Assembly (NCBI RefSeq): GCF_003339505.1
Contig: NZ_QPIW01000005.1
Span: 1 to 64,000, forward strand
Direction: 5' to 3'
DNA from: Runella aurantiaca
Lineage (GTDB): Bacteria > Bacteroidota > Bacteroidia > Cytophagales > Spirosomataceae
Length of the DNA: 64,000 bases
The notes under the pieces were generated by a model. It was given only the letters and a program-made list of their open reading frames with translations. It did not search any database and had not been told where the DNA came from. Within the stretch, counting starts at the first letter, position 1; the number at the start of each line of letters is the position of its first letter. The position numbers and the translations under genes were made by a program. Of the stretch, positions 52,837-61,522 are shown piece after piece.

Positions 52837-54381
52837 ATGTTTGTCCGAAAGCAGTTTTCATTTAAAATAAACGATACCCCTACAATCCATTCAAAGAGCT
52901 ATAATTGTGTGAAAAAAAAAATCATTGTATTACACTTATTCTTTCAAGGGCTCTTTTTCGTTTCCTATAACGTATTTTCCCAAGATTCGACACAAAGCAA
53001 TCACAATCAACAATATGTATCGCTAACAGGATATGGCTCAACTGCTAATACACCATTTTGGATGCGAACCAATCAATATGCTACGGTTCCTGTGACATCG
53101 GGTCTAATGATTCGTGGAGGTTCAAAAAACCTGTTTCCCATTGCTCAAACACCTCATTTGAAAGCGGGGTACGGCATCGACCTAGTGGCAAATATGTCAG
53201 CCAACAGTCAGGTAATTTTACCAGAATTGTACGGAAAAGTACAGTTTAAGAAATGGGAGTTTTATATTGGTAGAAAACGCGAAACAGTAGGTTTGTGTGA
53301 TACACTCCTTGGCAGCGGTTCTTATATTTGGTCGGGGAATGCCCTTCCCATTCCAAAAATCCAACTGGCCATTGTAGACTTTCTTCCACTTACTTTCACC
53401 AAAAACCTGATTTCTTTCAAAGGCTCGTACGCTCATGGTTGGTTTGGCTCAGGTGATTTCGCTTACGGCTACTTCCTTCACCAGAAATCATTTTATGCCC
53501 GCATAGGAAAACCTTCCTCCCAATTAAAGTTATACGGCGGCTTCAACCATCAGGTACAATGGGGAGGTAAAACCTACGGTGACATTGGGACCGTTAATAA
53601 TCGAACGTTGCCTGGAAGTTTCAGGGATTATATTTCTGTAGTTACTGGATTCAGGAATAAAGGAAATTCTTATTTCGACTCAACTAATCGTATTGGGAAT
53701 CATTTAGGAACCATTGATGTCGGCGCAGAGTTTGAATTTCGCCGCATGAGCCTTTCCGTTTACCGACAGAGTCTATTTGATGATGGTTCATTAGCCCGAA
53801 AAGAGGCCAACAACGTCGCAGATGGCCTACAGGGAATCGTTCTTACTTTTCTTTATCCAGAACGAAAGAAAGGGCAATTTAGTCTAAAAAAAGCCCTTTT
53901 TGAACTTTTATATACCAAAAGCCAAGGAGGTTCAACCTTTGATTTTGAGGGTGGCATTTTTGGCCGTGACAATTACTTCAATCACCAACAGTACTTTGAT
54001 GGTTGGTCATACAAACAACGCATCATAGGCACTCCTTTCATTACCAATTACCGAGATACGAACAACTCTGATGATTATAACAGCAATGAAATCGCTAACA
54101 ATAACCGCGTGGTTGTCTATCATTTTGGCTTTGAAGGCTACTATGGCGCAAAACTGCATTTTTTGAGTAAACTTTCCTACAGCCTGAATTACGGAACCTA
54201 CGGTTTCCCTTATGAATCTGTACCCAAGCAATTTTCGGGTTTGTTTCAAGTGGATGGCCAAATTGGCCTTTGGGAAGGCCTTGAATGGAACGCCGCCATC
54301 GCCCTTGATCAGGGACAACTTTATACCAATACGTTTGGCGGAAAAATTGGTATTCGTAAAACTTGGTCTGGTAAAAAATAA
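52837..54381 (+). CDS. wzi: Capsule assembly protein, Wzi family (outer-membrane barrel)
   Basis: 514 residues as listed. A GTG at 52909 gives a cleaner signal peptide (KKKIIVLHLFFQGLFFVSYN, ending VFSQ), so the true protein may be 490 residues. The mature part shows Wzi features: NTPFWMRTNQYATVP, LYGKVQFKKWEFYIGRKRET, KGSYAHGWFGSGDFAYGYFL and alternating barrel strands to the end. Wzi binds capsule polysaccharide at the outer surface. Its presence supports a surface-attached capsule rather than only free exopolysaccharide. The BtuF-like gene starts 12 nt downstream. Confidence 0.88.
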   Translation: MFVRKQFSFKINDTPTIHSKSYNCVKKKIIVLHLFFQGLFFVSYNVFSQDSTQSNHNQQYVSLTGYGSTANTPFWMRTNQYATVPVTSGLMIRGGSKNLFPIAQTPHLKAGYGIDLVANMSANSQVILPELYGKVQFKKWEFYIGRKRETVGLCDTLLGSGSYIWSGNALPIPKIQLAIVDFLPLTFTKNLISFKGSYAHGWFGSGDFAYGYFLHQKSFYARIGKPSSQLKLYGGFNHQVQWGGKTYGDIGTVNNRTLPGSFRDYISVVTGFRNKGNSYFDSTNRIGNHLGTIDVGAEFEFRRMSLSVYRQSLFDDGSLARKEANNVADGLQGIVLTFLYPERKKGQFSLKKALFELLYTKSQGGSTFDFEGGIFGRDNYFNHQQYFDGWSYKQRIIGTPFITNYRDTNNSDDYNSNEIANNNRVVVYHFGFEGYYGAKLHFLSKLSYSLNYGTYGFPYESVPKQFSGLFQVDGQIGLWEGLEWNAAIALDQGQLYTNTFGGKIGIRKTWSGKK

Positions 54382-54393
54382 CCCTTTTTTGCC

Positions 54394-55182
54394 ATGACTA
54401 AGACCGTAAAAGACCAAATGAATCAGGAAGTTACGCTACCTGTGGTACCAAAACGGATTGTTTCGCTTGTACCTTCACAAACTGAGTTACTCTTTGCCCT
54501 AGGGTTACGCGAAGAAATCGTGGGAGTAACCAACTACTGTATTCACCCCGCCGAGGAGGTAACGCAAAAAACAAAAGTTGGAGGCACCAAAAACTTTGAT
54601 GTTGAGGCCATCAAAAGGCTAAATCCAGATTTAATTATCGGTAATAAAGAAGAAAACGAGGCAATTGGGATAAACACCCTCAAAAAATTCTTCCCCGTGT
54701 GGATGTCGGATATCTTTAACCTTGAAGATGCCGTCGATATGATTTTACGGGTTGGAGCATTGGTAGGAAAAGAATCAGAGGCGAAATCTATCGTTTTAAA
54801 CATTCAGACAGGATTTTCAGCACTTCCAACGACGAAGCTCCCCCCAAAAACAGCGGCGTACTTCATTTGGCGTAAGCCATACATGGTAGCGGCTTCCGAT
54901 ACGTTTATCGACGATATGCTCAATCGCGCAGGATTTCAGAATGTTTTTGGCTCATTGAGCCGCTATCCCGAAATATCCGCTGAGCAACTTAGACAGGCCC
55001 AACCAGACTATATCTTTTTATCTTCCGAGCCTTATCCTTTTAAAGAAAAACATCTTCAGGAATTTCAGAATATTTGTCCAGATGCGGCCATTTTGGTGGT
55101 AGATGGAGAACTCTTCAGCTGGTACGGGAGTAGATTACAAGCGTCTGCTGCTTACTTTTCAAAACTTGGACAGTTAGGTTAA
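54394..55182 (+). CDS. BtuF-like helical-backbone metal receptor (substrate-binding protein fold)
   Basis: 262 residues. KRIVSLVPSQTELLFALGLR, the long helix linker, GGTKNFDVEAIKRLNPDLII and DAAILVVDGELFSWYGSRLQ match the periplasmic binding protein fold for iron complexes or cobalamin (BtuF/FhuD). There is no signal peptide, unlike true binding proteins, and no permease or ATPase gene is adjacent, so it may act in the cytoplasm or not in transport. Homologues without signal peptides are known in Bacteroidota. I see no cobalamin riboswitch. The gene follows wzi by 12 nt. Confidence 0.75.
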   Translation: MTKTVKDQMNQEVTLPVVPKRIVSLVPSQTELLFALGLREEIVGVTNYCIHPAEEVTQKTKVGGTKNFDVEAIKRLNPDLIIGNKEENEAIGINTLKKFFPVWMSDIFNLEDAVDMILRVGALVGKESEAKSIVLNIQTGFSALPTTKLPPKTAAYFIWRKPYMVAASDTFIDDMLNRAGFQNVFGSLSRYPEISAEQLRQAQPDYIFLSSEPYPFKEKHLQEFQNICPDAAILVVDGELFSWYGSRLQASAAYFSKLGQLG

Positions 55183-55293
55183 AATTATTCGACTCACGAT
55201 TTTGTACAACTTAAACCCATTAAGTTAGTATTATTGCACAAATTAACTGTACCAAGTCAGTTACTAATCCTAACTTCTTAACTCCTACCCTTT

Positions 55294-56610
55294 ATGCTCT
55301 TATTGTACGTCCTGCTGGGCATTTTAGCACTTATTATCTTAGTTGCTTATTTTCATTTAGATACCTTTATTTCGTTTGTTTTGGTCAGTATTGGGCTTGG
55401 CCTGGCGTGTGGCATGAGTGTGACGTCGATTAGTCAATCGCTCGAAAAAGGCATTGGAGGTACACTAGGTTCTTTGGTCATTATTATCGGTTTCGGCTCC
55501 ATGCTCGGAAAACTCGTGGCTGACAGCGGCGCAGCCCAGCGGATTACCACTACCCTAATGAATATTTTTGGCTTAAAATATTTGCCTTGGGGGTTGGCGT
55601 TGGCGGGTTTTATCATTGGCCTACCGTTGTTCTACAATGCTGGGTTTGTTATCGTCATCCCGCTCATTTTTACCATAGCCGCATCCACCAAACTGCCCAT
55701 GCTGTACGTGGCAGTTCCGATGTTGTCGGCATTGTCGGTGGCGCATGGTTATTTACCCCCTCACCCCTCTCCTACGGCCATTGCCGCACAATTTAAAGCG
55801 GATGTAGGTCAAACGCTTTTTTACGGCTTAATCGTCGCTATCCCCGCCATTATTCTGGCAGGGCCTATTTTTGCCAAAACCCTCAAAAAATACGACCCAA
55901 AACCCGACGCTTCTTTATTTAACACCAAGCATTTCAGCGAGTCGGAAATGCCTAGTCTGAGCATCAGCTTAATCGTGGCGTTGTTGCCTTTATTGCTCCT
56001 AACGCTTATGCCTTGGTTGAAAGGTAATTTTGCAGAAGAAAGCATTCTTTACACCGTGTTTGCTTTTTTGGGCGACCCTTCAATCTCGATGTTGATTTCT
56101 GTGCTGGTTGCCATTTACTTTCTCGGGATTAAACGCGGCAGAACGACCAAAAACGTCATGAAATCGCTCGAAGAAGCTTTTAAGAGCGTTTCTATTATTT
56201 TATTGATTGTTGCCGGTGCTGGCGGCTTCAAACAAATCCTGACCGATGGAGGCGTGAGTAAGTACATTGGAGAGCTGTTGGCAGGGGTAGAAATCTCTCC
56301 GCTTATTTTAGGATGGGCCATTGCGGGAGTGATTCGCATTTGTGTAGGCTCCGCCACCGTGGCAGGGCTTACGGCAGTAGGTATTATTGCACCATTGGTC
56401 CAGAGTCAAGGGGTAAAACCCGAATTGATGGTATTGGCCATTGGCTCGGGCAGTTTAATTTGCTCCCACCTCAACGACGGCGGTTTTTGGCTGTTTAAAG
56501 AATACTTCAACCTTTCCATCAAAGAAACGCTCCAAACCTGGACGGTTATGGAAACCATCGTGTCAATCGTAGGTTTACTGGGCGTTTTAGTGCTGGATCA
56601 GTTTGTGTAA
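55294..56610 (+). CDS. GntP-family gluconate/organic-acid permease
   Basis: 438 residues with about twelve to fourteen helices. GLACGMSVTSISQSLEKGIG, LVIIIGFGSMLGKLVADSGA, AHGYLPPHPSPTAIAAQFKA and SHLNDGGFWLFKEYFNLS are hallmark GntP motifs. It imports gluconate or related sugar acids with protons. The GMC/gluconate-dehydrogenase-like pair at 11451-13904 is far away, so a link is only possible. It stands alone with a 111-nt gap upstream and a shared terminator downstream (56666-56691). Confidence 0.92.
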   Translation: MLLLYVLLGILALIILVAYFHLDTFISFVLVSIGLGLACGMSVTSISQSLEKGIGGTLGSLVIIIGFGSMLGKLVADSGAAQRITTTLMNIFGLKYLPWGLALAGFIIGLPLFYNAGFVIVIPLIFTIAASTKLPMLYVAVPMLSALSVAHGYLPPHPSPTAIAAQFKADVGQTLFYGLIVAIPAIILAGPIFAKTLKKYDPKPDASLFNTKHFSESEMPSLSISLIVALLPLLLLTLMPWLKGNFAEESILYTVFAFLGDPSISMLISVLVAIYFLGIKRGRTTKNVMKSLEEAFKSVSIILLIVAGAGGFKQILTDGGVSKYIGELLAGVEISPLILGWAIAGVIRICVGSATVAGLTAVGIIAPLVQSQGVKPELMVLAIGSGSLICSHLNDGGFWLFKEYFNLSIKETLQTWTVMETIVSIVGLLGVLVLDQFV

Positions 56611-56665
56611 CGATAAAATCGTCGTTGGTTCTAGTGTTTTTCGAAGTTGAAATACCCCAAATAAA

Positions 56666-56691
56666 AAAAGCCTCGCAATTGCGAGGCTTTT
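56666..56691. terminator. Bidirectional terminator between gntP-like gene and tRNA-Gln
   Basis: A perfect 26-bp palindrome (AAAAGCCTCGCAA with TTGCGAGGCTTTT). On the plus strand it ends in TTTT after the permease; on the minus strand it ends in a run of seven T, 3 nt after the tRNA. Confidence 0.88.
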
Positions 56692-56694
56692 CAG

Positions 56695-56765
56695 TTGGCG
56701 GACAAGGACTCGAACCCTGAATAAAAGAACCAAAATCTTCTGTGTTACCATTACACCATCCACCA
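56695..56765 (-). tRNA. tRNA-Gln (anticodon UUG)
   Basis: A 71-nt minus-strand cloverleaf, a normal size for tRNA-Gln. The acceptor is TGGTGGA with TCCGCCA. The anticodon stem-loop GAAGA-TTTTGGT-TCTTT gives TTG. The D-arm is GGTGTAATGGTAACAC, and the T-arm CAGGGTTCGAGTCCTTG is conventional. CCA is not encoded. Confidence 0.92.
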
Positions 56766-56917
56766 ATTCCGTTTTGGTGGTGCAAAAGTAGCCCTTTATC
56801 GGTTACGTGTCAAGTCGTTTTTGAAAAAAAACTGATAAAAAAAACAATCCTGCGCCTTTAGAATTGATAATCAGGGAGTTTATAAAAAATAAAAATACAA
56901 ACTTTTTTATCCTCATT

Positions 56918-57793
56918 TTAAACTCCTGCCGTTGTTACGTCCGCCGCTATCTTCTTAACCAAGCCCTGCAAGACTTTTCCAGGGCCGCACTCTATGAACT
57001 CAACGGCACCGTCGGCCACCATGGCCCGCACCGATTGGGTCCAGCGTACGGGCGCGGTGAGTTGTGAAATCAGATTTTCTTTGATGGTTTCTACCTCCAT
57101 AGCCGCCTGCGCGTTTACGTTTTGATAAATGGGGCAACGCGGGGCTGAAAAGGCCGTTGCTTCAATGGCCGCCGCCAATTCTTCGCGGGCTGGCTCCATC
57201 AACGGCGAGTGGAATGCCCCTCCCACCGGAAGCGGCAATACGCGCTTAGCACCTGCTTCTTTCAATTTTTCACCCGCGAGGCGCACACCTTCGTGCGTCC
57301 CCGAAATCACCACTTGACCAGGGCAGTTAAAATTGGCCGCTACCACTACTTCTCCTTCAACCGAGGCACAAATTTCTTCAATTTTAGCATCATCCAAACC
57401 CAACACGGCCGCCATCGTTGACGGACTGATGACACAGGCACGCTGCATGGCATCGGCTCGTTTGGCGACCAATCTCAATGCATCTTCAAAAGATAAGGCT
57501 CCCGCCGCTACTAACGCCGAAAATTCTCCCAATGAATGGCCCGCCACCATGTCGGGCTTGAAATCTTCAATGGTAGAAGCCAGAATAACAGAATGTAAAA
57601 ATATGGCAGGCTGCGTCACATCGGTTTGTTTGAGTTCCTCGTCGGTTCCTTCAAACATTACTTTTGTAATCTCAAAACCTAAAATTTCGTTTGCTTTATC
57701 AAACATCGCACGGGCTTGGGCATTATTTTCGTACAAATCTTTGCCCATTCCGCTGAACTGAGAGCCTTGGCCGGGGAAAACGTATGCTTTCAT
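56918..57793 (-). CDS. fabD: Malonyl-CoA:ACP transacylase
   Basis: 291 residues. KAYVFPGQGSQFSGMGKDLY at the N-terminus, GHSLGEFSAL with the catalytic Ser, QRACVISPSTMAAVLGLDD and VGGAFHSPLMEPA with the catalytic His are all as in FabD. It loads malonyl groups onto ACP for fatty-acid synthesis. It stands apart from other fab genes in this window. It ends at 56918; nothing but AT-rich sequence separates it from tRNA-Gln (about 150 nt). Confidence 0.95.
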   Translation of the reverse strand: MKAYVFPGQGSQFSGMGKDLYENNAQARAMFDKANEILGFEITKVMFEGTDEELKQTDVTQPAIFLHSVILASTIEDFKPDMVAGHSLGEFSALVAAGALSFEDALRLVAKRADAMQRACVISPSTMAAVLGLDDAKIEEICASVEGEVVVAANFNCPGQVVISGTHEGVRLAGEKLKEAGAKRVLPLPVGGAFHSPLMEPAREELAAAIEATAFSAPRCPIYQNVNAQAAMEVETIKENLISQLTAPVRWTQSVRAMVADGAVEFIECGPGKVLQGLVKKIAADVTTAGV

Positions 57794-57855
57794 TAAGGTT
57801 ATTATTGAGTGAATTATGAATTAATGACTGCAAACTTAATCACTCCCTCCCTAAC

Positions 57856-58251
57856 TCACTCTATCACAAACAATTTTTTCTCTTCGGGCGTGGGGATACG
57901 GCAGGACTCGCTCTTACCAAACAGTCGGTACCGATTTTTGGCAATGATGTCGTAGAAGAAATCACGGATGAAACGAGGCACGAAGCGAAACAGATACAGC
58001 CAAGACCAGCCTTTCAGATAACGCGCTATCTCCAGTGCCGCATCCGATTTTTCGTATAGCTTCCCCTCTCTCAGCAAAAGCACGGTGTCAAAATCGGTCA
58101 ATTGGCGATTATTCTCGGCTAAGAGTCGCTGGCCGAAATCAGATTGTAGCGAGGCAAACCGAAACCTTCGCGCGGCATCACGGTCGATAACGAAGTTGAT
58201 ACTCGCGTTGCAGAAATTACAGACACCGTCAAAAAGAATTACATCCGACAT
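57856..58251 (-). CDS. DCC-family thiol-disulfide-like protein (DUF393)
   Basis: 131 residues, no signal peptide. VILFDGVCNFCNASINFVID carries the DGVCxxC motif that names the DCC family, with Cys11 and Cys14. RFASLQSDFGQRLL and FIRDFFYDIIAKNRYRLFG complete the family pattern (xRYRxFG). Proposed to be thioredoxin-like oxidoreductases, substrate unknown. It lies between fabD and a SUMF1-domain gene, all on the minus strand, with short gaps. Confidence 0.9.
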   Translation of the reverse strand: MSDVILFDGVCNFCNASINFVIDRDAARRFRFASLQSDFGQRLLAENNRQLTDFDTVLLLREGKLYEKSDAALEIARYLKGWSWLYLFRFVPRFIRDFFYDIIAKNRYRLFGKSESCRIPTPEEKKLFVIE

Positions 58252-58277
58252 ATTGAGACTGTTTTGGCCTACATTAA

Positions 58278-59249
58278 TTACTCATAACACACCCGAAAGC
58301 CTACCGTATTTTTTTTTGATGCGGGTGCTAATCCATAACGAAACGTAAGCGGTTTGGGTTCGTCACCAAACGAGCGCCCTCTCACCACTCGACCGCTTCC
58401 CTGCGGCGGGCCCGCAGGAGCGGTACTTGGACTGTTGGCATAATAATTTTTATCGTACCAATCGGCGCACCATTCGGCGGCATTGCCACCCATGTCAAAT
58501 AGTCCTAGCTTGTTCGCTTTTTTGGTATTGACGGGTTTCGTGCCCGCGCCGTCGGTATTTCCAGCATACCAACCCAACTCTTCGGTCGCAACCGCATTTT
58601 TAGCCGCACCACCGCAGGCTGCGTATTCCCATTCGGCTTCCGTCAAAAGACGAACTCTTTTTTTTAGCTGACCCGAAAGCCATTCGCAATACGCCACGGC
58701 ATCGTCCCACGACACCCCAACTATAGGATGCTCATCCTGCCAACCCCAATTGGGCGGTGCGGGCATTACCTTTCCAGTAGCTTTAGTGAATGTTCGGTAT
58801 TGAACAACCGTCACCTCATGCTTTGCCACAAAAAAATCAGCGAGCGTCACAGAATGTACTGGGCGCTCATCAATGGCTCCTTTGTCGTCCCCCATTGAAA
58901 ATGTGCCGCCTTTAACGAGTACAAAATCGGGTAATTCAGCGCGGCTTACGTTTTTTTCGGTTACAGGGTTGGAATTTGTATTTTTTCGGGGAAACGACGT
59001 GGGATTGGGCGTAACGGAAGCGTTAGTTTTCTGAGCCAACGCTTTGATGGCTTTCTGGAGTTGGCTTTTACAGTAAGGTTCTTCGTTTCGAATGCGCAAC
59101 GCACGTTCATAATTTTCTTTAGCGCATTGATAATCCTGTTTTTTAAAACACGCATCCGCTCGTTTTTTGTAGTCATCAAAAGTTACTTTTTGGGCAACCG
59201 ATGCGACCGAAAAAAGGATACAACCAAAAACAAACAGTAGGCGAATCAT
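58278..59249 (-). CDS. Exported SUMF1/formylglycine-enzyme-like domain protein
   Basis: 323 residues. Signal peptide 1-19 (FSVASVAQ), a short TPR-like helical part (about residues 24-72, KKQDYQCAKENYERALRIRN), a Ser/Asn-rich linker, then a SUMF1 domain (about 105-323): FVLVKGGTFSMGDDKGAIDE, HEVTVVQYRTF, GVSWDDAVAYCEWLSGQ, LLTEAEWEYAACGG and GNAAEWCADWYDK. Bacterial exported SUMF1 domains are often binding or scaffold proteins rather than sulfatase activators; no sulfatase gene is seen. It immediately follows the T6SS block on the same strand (43-nt gap), so a link to T6SS is possible but unproven. Confidence 0.85.
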   Translation of the reverse strand: MIRLLFVFGCILFSVASVAQKVTFDDYKKRADACFKKQDYQCAKENYERALRIRNEEPYCKSQLQKAIKALAQKTNASVTPNPTSFPRKNTNSNPVTEKNVSRAELPDFVLVKGGTFSMGDDKGAIDERPVHSVTLADFFVAKHEVTVVQYRTFTKATGKVMPAPPNWGWQDEHPIVGVSWDDAVAYCEWLSGQLKKRVRLLTEAEWEYAACGGAAKNAVATEELGWYAGNTDGAGTKPVNTKKANKLGLFDMGGNAAEWCADWYDKNYYANSPSTAPAGPPQGSGRVVRGRSFGDEPKPLTFRYGLAPASKKNTVGFRVCYE

Positions 59250-59292
59250 ATCGTGACAATAACAGAGGTAAATTTAACGCTAAACAGGCATT

Positions 59293-59763
59293 TTAGGGTT
59301 GAGTGCGTTGTTGTTCAAGTTGTTGGAGCCGCAGTTCAAGGCTTTGCTTTTCCTGAACCAACTGACCGTACTTATCCGTGAGTTGTTTCCATTCATCGTC
59401 TTGTATTAACCTCGCATTACCCAAATCCGTCAAATAAGCCTCGTAACTTTTCAGGACAGACCTAAAAAGCGGTTTATCATATCGTTGCTGAAGTTTAGTG
59501 ATAAACCCGAAAACAGTCTGTAACTGCTTGGCAGAAAACGGCTTTGTCTTGGTCAACACTTCGATATAATCATCCAAGCGGTCTGTTTCGACCAAAAAGC
59601 TTTTTATTTCTGTTTCGGTCGATTGATTCCGTTGAAGGGCTAATTCAGGGATTTTACGGAGGTTTAGATAGATTGAAATACCCAACAAGACCACAACGCC
59701 TGCATAACAGGCCCAGAAGTACATAATGCGAGAACGGCGTATTTCAGTGTTAAGGGCTTTCAT
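59293..59763 (-). CDS. T6SS TssO-like single-pass membrane protein
   Basis: 156 residues. A short basic cytoplasmic start (NTEIRRSRIMY), one helix (about residues 15-35), then an acidic periplasmic part with predicted coiled coils, ending in a Q-rich coil (LELRLQQLEQQRTQ). This layout fits TssO/TssP, the accessory membrane proteins found only in the Bacteroidota-type T6SS-iii. The gene order after TssK supports this. I cannot separate TssO from TssP by eye. It is preceded by a related gene, and a gap of 60 nt lies between. Confidence 0.55.
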   Translation of the reverse strand: MKALNTEIRRSRIMYFWACYAGVVVLLGISIYLNLRKIPELALQRNQSTETEIKSFLVETDRLDDYIEVLTKTKPFSAKQLQTVFGFITKLQQRYDKPLFRSVLKSYEAYLTDLGNARLIQDDEWKQLTDKYGQLVQEKQSLELRLQQLEQQRTQP

Positions 59764-59823
59764 ATCTTAGGAATTCGAATCTGGGAGACAAAATTAAATA
59801 CGCTCCTGATGCCATTTTTGCAT

Positions 59824-60315
59824 TCATTTAATGCGCGCAACGGGCGGCGGTGGCGGCTGAGACTGCATGGTTGCAATCTGGAGTTTCAAAAATTGATTAT
59901 CCTGCGTCAAACGCTCAATTTGGTCTTTATACGCCTGTTTTTTTGCGACTATCTCTTTTTGATTGGCTACGGCTTCTTCATTGACCAGTATCAGAAATTT
60001 ATAATTGCGAACTACGCGTCTGAAAACAGTGTCTAATACCGTAGCCTCTGCGGGGCGTTTTTGCATTGCGTCAAGTTGTTCCTGAAGATTGCTTTTTGTT
60101 TGCGCCAAAGCGCTCAAATCAGTGCCTTTGATGGCCATCCTGAACGAACGATAAAGGGTATCTAGTAACTGTACATCCGTCAAAAACCGCGCTTCCGTTT
60201 GGGAAGAAAGCGCCGCTTTGCCCGCCGAGCGCGGGTTCAGAAAACGGTAACTTATGGCCGTCAGCAATCCAAAAAAAAGCAAGCTGACCAAAATATATTT
60301 TAGAAAAGGACTCAT
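59824..60315 (-). CDS. T6SS TssO/TssP-like single-pass membrane protein
   Basis: 163 residues. An N-terminal helix (FLKYILVSLLFFGLLTAISY) is followed by a periplasmic coiled-coil domain and a proline-rich end (PPPPPV). Its topology and size are those of the following 156-residue protein. Two such genes in tandem next to TssK fit the TssO and TssP pair that replaces TssJ/L/M functions in subtype-iii systems. There is a 92-nt gap to tssK. Function by position is inference. Confidence 0.5.
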   Translation of the reverse strand: MSPFLKYILVSLLFFGLLTAISYRFLNPRSAGKAALSSQTEARFLTDVQLLDTLYRSFRMAIKGTDLSALAQTKSNLQEQLDAMQKRPAEATVLDTVFRRVVRNYKFLILVNEEAVANQKEIVAKKQAYKDQIERLTQDNQFLKLQIATMQSQPPPPPVARIK

Positions 60316-60407
60316 GTTTCGGTGACCGATTTAACCCTTATAATTACCACTTAATGAAGGCCCACGCCATTTCGTTACACGCATACACTTTTGTAACTTT
60401 TCCCCTT

Positions 60408-61514
60408 TTACGACCGGTATTGCTCCCTTCCGCGATACCCGCCGTCGCTATCGCCTTTGTAGACGTATTCGAGGCCGCTTAATTCATTAAAAATGGCGTT
60501 GAGATTGTCCAGAAAATCTTTGATGAGCGCAAAAGCAGGAACGACGTCGTTGTGATTGTACTGAATTTTTACCAACAAATTGAGTTTTGCCTCAAACGAA
60601 GCCTGCGTTACGCCAAAACGTTGTCCAAAATAATTGTACATGTATTCTTTGTTACGTTGGGGCAAACAACGTAGGGTGCCCATAAAAACCCGGGCAAATC
60701 GCGCGAAATATTCCACAAAATACGCAGGCGACGATTCGTTGAGAATCAAGCGATAGTGGTCATACGAGTCGGCTATGTGCAGGATTACTTTTTGGGCCAA
60801 TATCCCCACATTTTTTGACCAGTCGTCCTGCGCTTTCAAATATACATTTTGCACGGTGGTCTCAGCGTTTTTGTCAATCTGTCCAATCAAGGCGTCAAAA
60901 TGGTCATAATACCACATCAGCGTTGGATGGGCGCTGATATTCATGCACGGCGGCACGTATTCCCACTCCGAGAGCAAGTTGAATTGCTGATTTACTTTTT
61001 TGAGTTTTCCCACCACCAAATGATGAATACCAGAGGTATTGTGCTTGATATGCTCGGCGGTAGCGACGGCCAATCGGAGCGACGGCATCCAATAAGGCAA
61101 ACGCAGCGGCGATTCCTTGGGGTCGGGTTCGCCAAACGGCACGACATTGGTCGGGTCAACAATGAGCAACACATAAAACTCCGTGCTCCGCTCATTGAGC
61201 AATTCGTTTTGAATACTTGACAGCGAGCAGGTCAGCGAGGGTTGACTGGCATAAGCGGGGAATTCAATGCGAACGCCGCCCGGCGTAACAGCCCGACAAA
61301 ACGGCAGCGTCAGTTCATTGCCGTTTTGGCTCAGTTGACACACTTTTCCGTCGTTGGAAGGCAGAAGGCCGTAAGTATGGGCGTTTAAGTGCGTACGGGC
61401 CACATCGCACATTGCGTCGATTGCGGCCAAATCACTGCCCAACAGGTGGTCTTTGGTGATTTTCATCCCGTCCACCCAGTTGATCGGTAAATGCTTTGAA
61501 GTTGGAGTTGCCAT
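60408..61514 (-). CDS. tssK: T6SS baseplate subunit TssK
   Basis: 368 residues without signal or membrane segments. LPINWVDGMKITKDHLLGSD at the N-terminus matches the TssK shoulder domain start, PYWMPSLRLAVA and GIHHLVVGKLKKVNQQF follow, and the C-terminal helical domain ends with YKGDSDGGYRG. TssK joins the baseplate wedge to the membrane complex. The upstream TssN gene ends 8 nt before it, indicating co-transcription. Subtype-iii TssK proteins are shorter and divergent from Proteobacterial ones, in keeping with this length. Confidence 0.75.
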   Translation of the reverse strand: MATPTSKHLPINWVDGMKITKDHLLGSDLAAIDAMCDVARTHLNAHTYGLLPSNDGKVCQLSQNGNELTLPFCRAVTPGGVRIEFPAYASQPSLTCSLSSIQNELLNERSTEFYVLLIVDPTNVVPFGEPDPKESPLRLPYWMPSLRLAVATAEHIKHNTSGIHHLVVGKLKKVNQQFNLLSEWEYVPPCMNISAHPTLMWYYDHFDALIGQIDKNAETTVQNVYLKAQDDWSKNVGILAQKVILHIADSYDHYRLILNESSPAYFVEYFARFARVFMGTLRCLPQRNKEYMYNYFGQRFGVTQASFEAKLNLLVKIQYNHNDVVPAFALIKDFLDNLNAIFNELSGLEYVYKGDSDGGYRGREQYRS

Positions 61515-61522
61515 ACGCAGGT

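Noticed and set aside
54250-54394. Cobalamin riboswitch before the BtuF-like gene
   Set aside because: Only 12 nt separate it from wzi and no B12-box-like sequence was seen.
58278-59249. Formylglycine-generating enzyme acting on a sulfatase
   Set aside because: No sulfatase gene is present in the window and the domain is exported with a TPR-like part; kept as a SUMF1-domain protein of unknown role.
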